Shown: piece after piece, positions 1 through 8,513 of the stretch
How positions within the stretch are numbered: the stretch's first letter is position 1
Layout: each line of letters begins with the position of its first letter
Assembly (NCBI GenBank): GCA_002412625.1
Contig: DHVK01000044.1
Location: forward strand, 1 to 64,000
Source: Cloacimonetes bacterium UBA5210
Lineage (GTDB): Bacteria; Cloacimonadota; Cloacimonadia; Cloacimonadales; Cloacimonadaceae
Length of the DNA: 64,000 nt
Direction: 5' to 3'
The notes under the pieces: model-generated
What the model saw: the letters and a program-made list of their open reading frames with translations, nothing else
The model's database searches: none
Told to the model about the DNA's origin: nothing
Made by a program: the position numbers and the translations under genes

Positions 1-472
1 AAAATGATTGAACTGACAAGAGCATTTTCATTTCACATTCCCACTCTATAAACTTTCTAAAGATCAAACTCGCCGTAAGCATCAAGCTCAGCAGCAAGGT
101 TTAGCCATCTTCGTTAGGGGCCTTTTTTTGTCAATAACTTTCTTTCATCTTTATCTGAGTTTGCGGCACAAGCACATGATAAAAGCATGAATATCATAAC
201 GTAAGAAAATGCGAAATAAATCGCTGAACTATGCATAAATCAGGGATTGTGACCTGATGCGTGCTGATCCACGGCAATCCGGAAGAGCCCAATCCCCCCT
301 TTTACATCATAAATGAAGCAAGTATCAGGCTATTCTTGGCGCGTAATCCAGCTATGGTCATAGCAGAATCACAGCTTGATAACAGCTTGAGACCAGGACA
401 AGGCAAGCGGCAGGCACAAAGAAGCCCGCAAGAATCTCGCGGGCAAACAAGCTGATCGTTCCAATCGATGAC
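1..472. other. Intergenic region without a convincing gene
   Basis: No supported gene. A 64-codon open frame at 261-455 has no ribosome-binding site and no recognisable domain, so I treat it as chance. A run of seven T at about 114-120 follows a weak, wobble-rich stem and could be the terminator of a gene lying before the window. The right part holds one copy of the GCTTGATAACAGC repeat (374-386) and a hairpin at 424-444 that serves the - strand gene ending at 473. Confidence 0.6.
424..444 (-). terminator. Likely intrinsic terminator for the 473-2068 gene
   Basis: A perfect 6-bp stem (GCCCGC at 424-429, GCGGGC at 439-444) lies 29 bases past the stop of the - strand outer-membrane protein gene. 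Read on the - strand, a T-rich stretch (TTCTTT) follows it. The stem is short and the T tract interrupted, so strength is uncertain. Confidence 0.55.
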
Positions 473-2068
473 CTAGAACAAGAACTCCACGCCAAGCGCG
501 AAGGAAGATATCACTTCGTTCTTTCCCCGAATCTTCCCATCTCCGTTCGTATCCGTATATGACTCGCTGTATCTTCCCACAATGTCTGCGGTATCAGAAA
601 TGCTATATACCACTCTGCCCATCACAGCGGCGTTCGCATTGCGCGGTTCCAAAAAATCGATATAGCGCATGTGGGTCTGGCTATAATACAAGCTGGCTTC
701 TTTGAGGTTCAGGATGTTCCGCGGATTTGCCGTGATGCTGCCCCACAGTGATTTTCCGGTATTCATCTGTTTGCCATACATATCTTGATATGCCAGCTTT
801 ACGTGGCCAAGATCCAGAAAATCGGCACGAAGATAACCAAACCATCCCACGGCAGACTTAGTGGTTTGCAGAAAATCTTCTTTGGTGCTTAGGGAATAAT
901 AGGTATAGCTAAGCGTATCAGTCTCCACTTCAGTGATCATCACTGCGGAGCGATGTTCATCGTATAGGCGGTCAAAGTATCCCGGCAGAAACTTATCCGT
1001 GAAATTGCGCATCTCGAGCTTGGTCTCGAAGATAAGAAACTTGCTGGCAAAGCCGGGAAAGGTGATGCCGCTGCCATACTTATTGATCGTGGCATATTCA
1101 CCATAATGCTCCAGCGTGAAGAAAGGACTACTAACCAAAGGCAATGTGTAATCCACGCTATACACCGTGATCGGTTGCCACGGACCAAACTCTTGCACCT
1201 GATCCGGCATCACCAACCAGTTGAAGCTTTCGGGATCAGCGCCTTGGGTAATATTGGGATATGTGGCAGCAACGTGAGGGTTTACACTGGGATGATCGAT
1301 CAATCCGGTGCCGTTGATATCCACATCGATGTTATCCGGCACTCCGTCGTTGTCTGTATCCAACCAGGCGGTATTATCATTGGGGAACTTATCGTAAACG
1401 TCGGGGACATTATCTTTGTCCGAATCCGGATACTTGCCGTGCTGATTGCGATCAACACCCAGATTCAGGCCCAGCTTGAAGTTCCGTAAAAAGGGAACCT
1501 GAGTATAATGAAAGGGGTTCACATGAACCCGTGCCGCCAGGATTTCGTTTTTGTGAATGTTGTGGGTAAAGAACTCCAGTCCGCTATTTGAATAAGGCAG
1601 ATTCACACCCACATATCCACCGACGTTCTTCACTTCGGGGTAACGGAGCATGTTTGAGTAATGGTCGAAAATCAGACCGTGCCCCAGAGTATATGAAGGG
1701 ATGCAGCCAAGCTTGAAGTACAAGGGATCCTGCCTTTGCGCAAACCTGATGTAGAAAATCTTGTTTACAAAATCCTGCCATTCGTCCCAGTCTTCCCGGC
1801 GGATATCGCCTTCACTATCAAACAAGAGGTCGATATCAAGGCCGAAACCGAACTTCCCGATGCCAATTTCGGGGCGTAAGCGCACCTGAGAATATGTGGA
1901 TCCGTCCAGGGTTATCGCGCCAACCGTGCCCCCGAGACCATAACTGAGCCCTTCCGAATCTTGATAAACTTCGTCCGGAGAAGGATCTCCCGGAATCGTG
2001 GGCTGCATTCCTTGCGCCAACATAAGTATCGGCATCACAAGCACTAAAAGCGTAACGGCAAACTTCAT
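473..2068 (-). CDS. Outer-membrane beta-barrel protein with TSP3-like calcium-binding segment
   Basis: A 531-residue exported protein. The start at 2068 is chosen because GGAGG lies just upstream and the product then opens with a clean signal peptide (MKFAVTLLVLVMPILMLAQG); a longer frame to 2122 adds a non-signal extension. Alternating hydrophobic strands and a C-terminal phenylalanine (FALGVEFLF) point to an outer-membrane barrel. Residues about 215-256 hold Asp/Asn-rich D-x-D-x-D-G repeats (DSDKDNVPD, DTDNDGVPD) like thrombospondin type 3 calcium-binding repeats. These usually link a barrel to periplasmic or surface domains, but here they sit inside the chain. The function is not recognisable. 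It is transcribed alone. Confidence 0.7.
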   Translation of the reverse strand: MKFAVTLLVLVMPILMLAQGMQPTIPGDPSPDEVYQDSEGLSYGLGGTVGAITLDGSTYSQVRLRPEIGIGKFGFGLDIDLLFDSEGDIRREDWDEWQDFVNKIFYIRFAQRQDPLYFKLGCIPSYTLGHGLIFDHYSNMLRYPEVKNVGGYVGVNLPYSNSGLEFFTHNIHKNEILAARVHVNPFHYTQVPFLRNFKLGLNLGVDRNQHGKYPDSDKDNVPDVYDKFPNDNTAWLDTDNDGVPDNIDVDINGTGLIDHPSVNPHVAATYPNITQGADPESFNWLVMPDQVQEFGPWQPITVYSVDYTLPLVSSPFFTLEHYGEYATINKYGSGITFPGFASKFLIFETKLEMRNFTDKFLPGYFDRLYDEHRSAVMITEVETDTLSYTYYSLSTKEDFLQTTKSAVGWFGYLRADFLDLGHVKLAYQDMYGKQMNTGKSLWGSITANPRNILNLKEASLYYSQTHMRYIDFLEPRNANAAVMGRVVYSISDTADIVGRYSESYTDTNGDGKIRGKNEVISSFALGVEFLF

Positions 2069-2793
2069 CGTAACCTCCAAACATGGTGAACTCATAGTCA
2101 AACAAAAAGGTCCGTCTGTCAAGGGAATTCTGCCTGATTGATCGTGACTCTAAACAGATACTGTCCAAAATCCTCCACGGAATCAGGCAGCCTGCCGCGG
2201 TAATCAGCTCAGAAATGCCTTTTGAAGCTGGGCATTGTCCTTACTATAATAGCAATCCCAGGTCCCTGGCGGGATACGGATATTTGATGGGGGGCTTGCT
2301 TCATGACGACCACCCATATACCTCCCAAAGACTTCCCGAATGTGGCTCAGGAACTCTTTGGGAGGTCCATGAGTGGTCGTCAAGGGATCAGAGGCAAAGG
2401 CATATCGTGTAATCTAAACTTGTCCCTGGGAAAATGCGCTGAGCAATTGTTTTATTGCCCATTATGTTCGCGCTCTGAGAGCTATCCCCAAGGAAAGGGA
2501 CATGAACCAATGCTCAAACTCGATACTCACTCATGGAGGAGAACTCCCCCATCCATGATCCTCGTGATCTCAGCTTTAGGGGCATAGTACGATGCTTCCG
2601 GCATGTCCTGCGTAAGCTCTTAATGGCACAAATTCCTTCATTTTAAGCAATGCCGCTTAGCCACGAAATCAGATAATTTGCTTGACACATAAAGGGGTTT
2701 AGGAGCATGTGCAGCTATCGGGTATCAATCATAAAGGGTTTGTGAATTCGTGATTTTATAAAAAAATATCCGCTTCAACAAGGAGAAATATAT
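2069..2793. other. Long intergenic region with a hairpin repeat
   Basis: About 725 bases between divergent genes. Open frames of 65-125 codons here overlap each other on both strands, lack ribosome-binding sites and look like chance. The region contains the large hairpin repeat 2305-2381 and a TTGACA (2682-2687) that could be the -35 of the downstream lipoprotein-MATE operon, although no good -10 follows. I see nothing else. Confidence 0.55.
2305..2381. repeat. Long imperfect hairpin, copy 1 of a dispersed repeat
   Basis: Arms 2305-2331 and 2355-2381 are 27 bases each and match at 24 of 27 positions as an inverted repeat, with a 23-base centre that adds a few more pairs. Each arm contains ACCTCCCAAAGA or its complement. 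A co-linear relative lies at 47898-47964; the best block, 2313-2340 against 47901-47928, matches at 25 of 28. There is no T tract, so it does not look like a terminator. Confidence 0.8.
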
Positions 2794-3618
2794 ATGAACA
2801 TGCCAGCCGCAAGATGTTGCTCTGCGAGCAGCAGTTCCGCTTGCAGAGCCGTATCCGGAAGCAATTGCTTTCTGAATAAGAGGAGTGTAACTCGTTTCGC
2901 TGTTCTCCTTTGTGCAGTTGTTTGGCTCATCGCTCTTAGTGCTTGCGCGGGGTTTGATGCTTCGGTGTTGGATTCTGCGAAATGTATGGGAAAAGGGCAT
3001 ATCTCCACCGGAATAATATATGGAATGGGAGTTGATGCCCCCGGATGGTTGGAGATAGATCCACAAAACATCTTTGATAGTGATTCCGCGGGTATAGTTC
3101 AATCCCTTGAGATCAAATATGGATTGCAGGATGATTTAGATGCCGCAATCCGCGTATCCGCGCACGAAGCCGGTTCTGCCGGCAAACTATTATTGAAGAA
3201 AGAGTTGCATCAGCATGACCGGTTCACTAGTGCGGTAGTCTTTGGCGGCGGAATTGTCAGCGGCAGAGAAGACTATTGGAGAGATGGTAGCGATAACGGG
3301 CAGGATTACCGATTTCAGTTGCTTTCAGCCGAAGCCCAGTTGTTGGCGACCAAAGATTTCCCCAGGAACATCTTTCTCACGCTTGCCGCGCGCGGTAATT
3401 ATCATCAGTTTGAGCGAAAACTATACGGAGCAGAGACCTTGCGCGAGCAGTTTCATCATGCCGGAGCAAGAATGAATATTGGAAGGACTTATGGCGGGTT
3501 TACGATGATCTTTGAATTGGGCGTGGAAGTGCCTTTGAGTGCCGGTGACATTGACCAGGTGTACCCCTGGGGTGGCTATAAAATGGCGTGGGAATGGAGT
3601 TCTAAACACAAAAAATGA
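2794..3618 (+). CDS. Predicted lipoprotein of unknown function
   Basis: A 274-residue protein started at 2794, where AGGAG (2781-2785) sits eight bases upstream. The hydrophobic segment at residues 35-50 ends in a lipobox-like LSAC with Cys51, so a lipid anchor is likely. The 33-residue N-terminal extension before it, rich in Ser, Cys and Ala, is unusually long. The rest (GKGHISTGIIYGMGVDAPGW, then amphipathic strands) resembles small barrel-type outer-membrane proteins. No family recognised. The stop overlaps the start of the MATE gene by four bases (ATGA), so the two are translationally coupled and this may be an accessory or outer-membrane partner of the pump; that role is inference. Confidence 0.6.
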   Translation: MNMPAARCCSASSSSACRAVSGSNCFLNKRSVTRFAVLLCAVVWLIALSACAGFDASVLDSAKCMGKGHISTGIIYGMGVDAPGWLEIDPQNIFDSDSAGIVQSLEIKYGLQDDLDAAIRVSAHEAGSAGKLLLKKELHQHDRFTSAVVFGGGIVSGREDYWRDGSDNGQDYRFQLLSAEAQLLATKDFPRNIFLTLAARGNYHQFERKLYGAETLREQFHHAGARMNIGRTYGGFTMIFELGVEVPLSAGDIDQVYPWGGYKMAWEWSSKHKK

Positions 3619-5000
3619 AAGAGAACAAACTATACGTCCTGGAAAACATGCCCGTGCCGCGAGCGATCATGCATCTGGCAATCCCCAGCGTGCTAAGCAT
3701 GATGGTGAATATTCTATACAACCTGACCGACACATTCTTCATCGGCAAGCTCAATGATCCATATCAGGTGGCGGCGGTTTCCATCGCCATGCCATTGTTC
3801 ATCATGCAGATGGCGATGGCGGGGATCTTTGGCATCGGTGGTGGCAGCTATCTATCGCGATTGCTTGGGCGAAAAGACATGGATTCCGCAAAGAATACCC
3901 TGGTTACCTCTGTAATCACATCAGCCTTGCTGTCCATCGTTCTGGGCGTTTTGGGCATCATCTTCATCCCGGCCTTCATCAGCTTGGTCGGTGCCAGCGG
4001 AGAAACCATGCACCATGCCCGCGACTATATGCTCTATATTTTGATCGGCAGCCCGGTGGTGCTCTTGAAGTTCACCTTGGTGCAATTGTTGAGAGCAGAA
4101 GGGGCAGCCAAAGAGGCCATGATCGGGCTGTTTATCGGCACCGGCATGAACATTCTGTTGGATCCGCTGTTCATCTTCGGCTTTGGCATGGGAGTAACCG
4201 GCGCGGCTGTGGCAACAGTATTGGGCAATGGCTGTGGAATGCTGTATTATCTGCAGTTTTATCTGCGTAAAAAAAGCCTGGTTCCGCTATCTTTCAAGAA
4301 CTTTAAACTGCGATGGAACTGCTACAGGGAAATCCTGTTGATCGGCATCCCGGCTTCGCTGTCCCAGGTAATGCTGAGCGTCGGGAACACGGTCAGTTTC
4401 CGACTGGCCTCGAACTACTCAGACCACCATGTAGCCTCACTGGGAGTGGCGTCGCGGGTCTTCACTATCCCGATCTTTATCTTTATCGGGATCTCGATCG
4501 GAATCCAGGCACTGATTGGCTATAACTATGGGGCAAAAAACTACGCCCGGATGAAGGAAACGATCCGCACTTCGGTGTTGATCTCCCTTTGTTTATCCGC
4601 AGCTCTGACGCTGCTGTTCGCATTGATCCCCCGGCAACTGATCATGGTCTTTATCAAAGATGCGGAAATCGTGAGCATCGGCACCATGATCCTGGAGGCT
4701 TATGTCTATGCCATACCGATCGCGGCTGTCGGAATGATTATGATGACCAGTCTGCAAGCCATGGGCAAAGCCTTCCCCGCCCTGATCGTATCCCTTTCCC
4801 GCCAGGGCATCATGTATATCCCCGCAATCCTGATTCTGGATAAGCTGTTTGCCTTCAACGGGCTGGTTTTTGCCATGCCGTTGGCGGATTTGCTGACCAC
4901 GATTCTGAGTTCAGTACTGCTGATCTATATCCTGAATAAGCTGAAATGTAGCGAAGCCAAGATCGCAATGGCTGAGGCACAGCCCCAACCCAACCGCTGA
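3615..5000 (+). CDS. MATE family multidrug/sodium antiporter
   Basis: A 461-residue polytopic inner-membrane protein of usual MATE length, with about twelve hydrophobic segments and the family signature near the N-terminus (IPSVLSMMVNILYNLTDTFF, residues about 24-43). MATE proteins export cationic drugs or metabolites in exchange for Na+ or H+. The pattern fits the MepA/DinF-like branch better than NorM, but the substrate cannot be read from sequence. It is coupled by ATGA overlap to the preceding lipoprotein. No obvious hairpin terminator follows. Confidence 0.9.
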   Translation: MKENKLYVLENMPVPRAIMHLAIPSVLSMMVNILYNLTDTFFIGKLNDPYQVAAVSIAMPLFIMQMAMAGIFGIGGGSYLSRLLGRKDMDSAKNTLVTSVITSALLSIVLGVLGIIFIPAFISLVGASGETMHHARDYMLYILIGSPVVLLKFTLVQLLRAEGAAKEAMIGLFIGTGMNILLDPLFIFGFGMGVTGAAVATVLGNGCGMLYYLQFYLRKKSLVPLSFKNFKLRWNCYREILLIGIPASLSQVMLSVGNTVSFRLASNYSDHHVASLGVASRVFTIPIFIFIGISIGIQALIGYNYGAKNYARMKETIRTSVLISLCLSAALTLLFALIPRQLIMVFIKDAEIVSIGTMILEAYVYAIPIAAVGMIMMTSLQAMGKAFPALIVSLSRQGIMYIPAILILDKLFAFNGLVFAMPLADLLTTILSSVLLIYILNKLKCSEAKIAMAEAQPQPNR

Positions 5001-5061
5001 GCCTAGCCGCGAGTCCCAAGAGCTGAAGCGACCCTCAAAAGATCGCTGATTAGGATTTGCC

Positions 5062-5090
5062 TTGACAGTTAAACTGAGTTTAAGATACGG
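5062..5090 (+). promoter_or_regulatory. Candidate sigma70-type promoter for rocD
   Basis: TTGACA at 5062-5067, then a 17-base spacer and ATACGG. The -35 is perfect and the -10 weak. It lies 71 bases before the rocD start, and GGAGGAAAC precedes the ATG. The same -35 plus ATAC arrangement occurs before der. Confidence 0.4.
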
Positions 5091-5132
5091 GCTTATGTAA
5101 AGAATAATAGTAAAATAGAACATGGAGGAAAC

Positions 5133-6374
5133 ATGTCCGAACAATTAAAATATGGAAACGTGAGCTCAAAGAGAGCTATGGAACTTGAGGAAGAATACGG
5201 CGCGCACAACTATCATCCGCTGCCCGTAGTCCTTGCCAAAGGCGAAGGCGTTTTTATGTGGGACCCGGAAGGTAACCGTTATTACGACTTTCTTTCAGCC
5301 TATTCCGCGGTAAATCAGGGACATTGCCATCCCAAGATTATCAAGGCATTGTGCGATCAAGCCCAGACTCTAACCCTCACATCCCGTGCTTTTTACAACA
5401 ACAAGCTCGGTGAGTTTGAGAAGTTCATCACAGAATACTTCGGCTTTGATATGGTTCTGCCGATGAATAGCGGCGCAGAAGGCGTGGAAACCGCGATGAA
5501 GCTTGCCCGTAAATGGGCATATAATGTGAAGGGCGTGGAAAACGGCAATGCCGTCATTATCTTTGCGGAAAACAACTTCCACGGCCGCACCATCGCCATC
5601 GTCTCTGCTTCTTCCGATCCGGATTGCTACGAGGGCTTTGGCCCCTTCGCTCCCGGCATCGTAAGAGTGCCTTACAACGACGCTGAAGCACTGAAGAAAT
5701 ACCTCGTTGAGCATGGTAAAAACGTGGCTGCATTTATCGTGGAACCCATCCAGGGTGAAGCGGGCGTGTTTGTCCCGGATGAAGGCTACCTAAAGTCCTG
5801 TTTTGACATCTGTAAAGAACACAATGTACTCTTTATCGCGGATGAAATCCAGACCGGCATTGCTCGCACCGGAAAGCTTCTGGCCTGCGACTATGATAAT
5901 GTCCGGCCGGACGTATTGATTCTTGGCAAAGCCGTCTCCGGCGGTGTGTTGCCGGTTTCAGTGGTTTTGGCAGATAAAGAAGTGATGATGCAGATCAAAC
6001 CGGGTCAGCACGGATCTACTTTTGGCGGATTCCCTCTGGCTTGCACGGTTGCTCAGGCAGCCCTGGAAGTGGTAAAAGAGGAGAAACTGGCCGAGCGGGC
6101 TTTTGAGCTTGGTGAATTCTTCCGTGATGAACTGCGCAAGATAGACCATCCGATGATCAAGCTGGTCCGCGGACGCGGTCTGCTGAACGCGATCGTTGTG
6201 GAGCCCAAAGACGGCGTGGAAGCCTGGGACGTTTGCCTGATGCTGAAGGAAAAGGGCTTGCTCTGCAAACCCACTCACCGCCATATCATCCGTCTGGCAC
6301 CTCCGTTGGTTATCACGAAGGAACAGCTTGCCGAGTGCATTCAGATCATCAGAGACGTTTTTGCGACTCTGTAA
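5133..6374 (+). CDS. rocD: Ornithine aminotransferase
   Basis: A 413-residue class III PLP aminotransferase of normal length for ornithine-oxo-acid transaminase, which converts ornithine and 2-oxoglutarate to glutamate 5-semialdehyde and glutamate. N-terminal YGAHNYHPLPVVL and DPEGNRYYDFLSAYSAVNQG are characteristic of ornithine aminotransferases rather than acetylornithine enzymes. The PLP lysine is K266 (LILGKAVSGG) and the cofactor aspartate D237 (ADEIQTG). GGAGGAAAC precedes the start. Together with the ornithine-racemase-like gene at 37476-38564 it suggests ornithine is used as a fermentable amino acid or for proline synthesis; that link is inference. A hairpin with a T-rich tail follows immediately. 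Confidence 0.92.
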   Translation: MSEQLKYGNVSSKRAMELEEEYGAHNYHPLPVVLAKGEGVFMWDPEGNRYYDFLSAYSAVNQGHCHPKIIKALCDQAQTLTLTSRAFYNNKLGEFEKFITEYFGFDMVLPMNSGAEGVETAMKLARKWAYNVKGVENGNAVIIFAENNFHGRTIAIVSASSDPDCYEGFGPFAPGIVRVPYNDAEALKKYLVEHGKNVAAFIVEPIQGEAGVFVPDEGYLKSCFDICKEHNVLFIADEIQTGIARTGKLLACDYDNVRPDVLILGKAVSGGVLPVSVVLADKEVMMQIKPGQHGSTFGGFPLACTVAQAALEVVKEEKLAERAFELGEFFRDELRKIDHPMIKLVRGRGLLNAIVVEPKDGVEAWDVCLMLKEKGLLCKPTHRHIIRLAPPLVITKEQLAECIQIIRDVFATL

Positions 6375-6390
6375 TACATATGGAATAGGG

Positions 6391-6416
6391 GGCGGGAGCA
6401 ATCTCGCCCTTTCTTT
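6391..6416 (+). terminator. rocD terminator ending at the era start codon
   Basis: Stem GGCGGGA (6391-6397) pairs with TCTCGCC (6402-6408) over a GCAA loop, followed by CTTTCTTT. The T-rich tail runs directly into the era ATG at 6417, so the hairpin occupies the position where a Shine-Dalgarno sequence would be expected. Confidence 0.6.
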
Positions 6417-7307
6417 ATGAGAACTTATCCCCCTGATTTTCGCAGTGGCTTCGTCGCCATCATTGGTCGTCCCAATACCGGCAAGTCCACCCTGATGAAC
6501 CGCATCCTGGGTGAAAAGCTTTCCATCACCTCCGCCAAACCGCAAACCACACGCTATGCGGTGAAAGGCATCTGGAATACCGACAAGCACCAGATCGTGT
6601 TCATTGACACCCCGGGTTACCTAAAGCCTCGCTACGAGATGCAGGAACGCATGTCACGGATCATTAGTGACAGCTTCCGCGATGTGGACTTGGTGATCTT
6701 TATGACCCAAGTGCAGAGCTTCCCCACGGATTATGACCTGGAAGTGCTGGGCTTGCTGAAGAATGTCAAGGGCGCTGTGGTGGCGGTATTCAACAAAATT
6801 GACCTGCTGGAAACCATCGACAAAGAAGCTTTGCTGGTTCATCTGCCCAAGAATGTGGAGCGCAGTGTCTTTGTATCTGCTCTGACCGGAGCCGGCATCA
6901 CGGAACTGGTAGAGTGCATCCGGCACTTCATCCCTTATCACGAGCCCTTTTACGATGATGAGCAGCTCTCCGACCTTCCTTTGCGCTTCTTTGCCAAGGA
7001 GCTGATTCGCGAGGCCATCTTCCACCTCTTTGAAGAGGAAATCCCCTATGCCACCGCGGTTCTGATCGAACGCTTTCAGGAGCTTCCCACCAAAGTCGTA
7101 GTGGATGCCGTGATCTGGATCGAACGCAACAGCCAGAAACCGATCCTGATCGGAAAAGGTGGCGCAAACCTGAAGAAGATCCGCGAATACGCCGAGCTGC
7201 AGCTCACAGAGTTTCTCCAGTTCCCCTCGGAAATCCACTTGTTCGTGAAGATCAATGAGAACTGGCGGAAAAAGCCTCACGCGCTGAAAGAACTGGGCTT
7301 CGAATAG
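6417..7307 (+). CDS. era: GTPase Era
   Basis: A 296-residue GTPase that binds 16S rRNA and assists 30S subunit maturation. G1 is GRPNTGKS (residues 17-24), G3 DTPG (64-67) and G4 NKID (126-129). The C-terminal KH domain carries IGKGG (245-249). Length is normal. The start at 6417 gives the usual short lead-in before RSGFVAIIGRPN. No ribosome-binding site is visible because the rocD terminator hairpin fills the space. A second GTPase of the same superfamily, der, lies at 22014. Confidence 0.93.
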   Translation: MRTYPPDFRSGFVAIIGRPNTGKSTLMNRILGEKLSITSAKPQTTRYAVKGIWNTDKHQIVFIDTPGYLKPRYEMQERMSRIISDSFRDVDLVIFMTQVQSFPTDYDLEVLGLLKNVKGAVVAVFNKIDLLETIDKEALLVHLPKNVERSVFVSALTGAGITELVECIRHFIPYHEPFYDDEQLSDLPLRFFAKELIREAIFHLFEEEIPYATAVLIERFQELPTKVVVDAVIWIERNSQKPILIGKGGANLKKIREYAELQLTEFLQFPSEIHLFVKINENWRKKPHALKELGFE

Positions 7308-7315
7308 CGTTTAGC

Positions 7316-7345
7316 AGTGCCTCAGCGACACCAATGCGAGGCACT
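7316..7345. terminator. Hairpin between convergent era and AI-2E family gene
   Basis: A perfect 8-bp stem (AGTGCCTC at 7316-7323, GAGGCACT at 7338-7345) with a 14-base loop lies between two convergent genes. Neither side has a strong T tract, so it may act weakly in both directions. Confidence 0.5.
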
Positions 7346-7358
7346 TATTGATTAGAGC

Positions 7359-8426
7359 CTAACTACTGATAATCGCTGAGATCAGGTTCTTTTCGTCGAT
7401 CTGGATCAGCATGATATTGATCGCGGAAGTGATCGGAACCGCCAGCACCATGCCCACGATGCCCCACACCCAGCCCCAAAAGATCAGGGAAACCAACACC
7501 ATAATCGGGCTCAAGTTTAATCTCTCACCCTGAATCTTGGGTTCAAGCACGTTGCCAAAGAGCATCTGAGTAGCCACAATGAGTATCGAGAACATGATAG
7601 TGCGTATATCAAGGCCGCTTTGCAGGAAACAAATCAGGATAGGGACGCCACTGGCGATGATACTGCCGATATTAGGAATGAAGTTCATGATAAACAGCAG
7701 GATGCCGCATACCAACACAAAATCCACCCCGTAAAGCATCATCAGAACCATCCCCACAACCGCAGTGCACAAGCTGATGATGGTCTTGGTAAGCAGATAT
7801 TTCTGGATCTGCAATTGGATATTGGAAAGCATCAGCTTTGTCCGCTGTTGATCCGCCGGATTCAGCACCTTGTTCAGCCTCAGATTCATCGCGCCATCTT
7901 GCGCCACAATGAACATCAGAAAGATGATGATCAGGACAAAATTCCAGCTAACCCCCACAGTGGTAGTCATCACGCCGGAAAGCGCTCTGGAGATCGAGAA
8001 GCTACCGGGCGAAAGCAGCTGCACAATATCATATTTCAGGTAATCCCCCATAGCCAGATCAAAGCGGGCTGAAAGCCCTTCAAAGCCTGATATCAGAGAT
8101 TCTACCCTGATCATCAGATTGGTCTGATAGCGGGGGAACCCGGTTACCAGAGAGTTTGCCGCCGCGGTAAGCAACATCGTGGATGCAATCATCAGCAGGA
8201 TAATGATAATCAGCATGAGGGTCATCGTAATGCTGATGTGCACTTTCCTCTTGCGCAAGTATCTGATCAAAGGCGAAAATACAAAGCTCAGGAAGATGGC
8301 AAATACCAGCGGAATAAAGATCGATTTCAGGGTTCTGAAGATCAGAACCACCACCGGAATCGCAACAATTGTAAGCAGTATGCGGATCCACCGCAGCTCT
8401 CTTTCTTCTGAACTGATCTCTTTCAT
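7359..8426 (-). CDS. AI-2E family transporter (PerM/TqsA-like permease)
   Basis: A 355-residue inner-membrane protein with roughly eight hydrophobic segments and a soluble central region (residues about 85-150). The C-terminal block VLEPKIQGERLNLSPIMVLV, followed by FWGWVWGIVGMVLAVP, is the signature of the AI-2E transporter family (formerly UPF0118). Members export varied small molecules or ions, so the substrate is unknown. AGGAGTATCACAAA precedes the ATG at 8426. It is a single gene; ovoA lies 87 bases further on in the upstream direction. Confidence 0.9.
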   Translation of the reverse strand: MKEISSEERELRWIRILLTIVAIPVVVLIFRTLKSIFIPLVFAIFLSFVFSPLIRYLRKRKVHISITMTLMLIIIILLMIASTMLLTAAANSLVTGFPRYQTNLMIRVESLISGFEGLSARFDLAMGDYLKYDIVQLLSPGSFSISRALSGVMTTTVGVSWNFVLIIIFLMFIVAQDGAMNLRLNKVLNPADQQRTKLMLSNIQLQIQKYLLTKTIISLCTAVVGMVLMMLYGVDFVLVCGILLFIMNFIPNIGSIIASGVPILICFLQSGLDIRTIMFSILIVATQMLFGNVLEPKIQGERLNLSPIMVLVSLIFWGWVWGIVGMVLAVPITSAINIMLIQIDEKNLISAIISS

Positions 8427-8513
8427 TTTGTGATACTCCTATCTGCAATACGCTAAGACGCATGGTCTTTTTTCTCAAAGCTGGGCAAGCGGTCTATTCT
8501 GTCAAGCAATGCC

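Noticed and set aside
60..122. Terminator before the run of T at 114-120
   Set aside because: The only stem needs several G-T pairs; too weak to list as a feature.
261..455. 64-codon open frame
   Set aside because: No ribosome-binding site, no domain, and it overlaps the GCTTGATAACAGC repeat and a terminator hairpin.
2069..2122. Longer N-terminus of the TSP3 outer-membrane protein
   Set aside because: It would bury the signal peptide; the ATG at 2068 has GGAGG and opens directly with the signal sequence.
2215..2587. Overlapping open frames of 65-94 codons
   Set aside because: They run through the long hairpin repeat, overlap each other and have no family resemblance.
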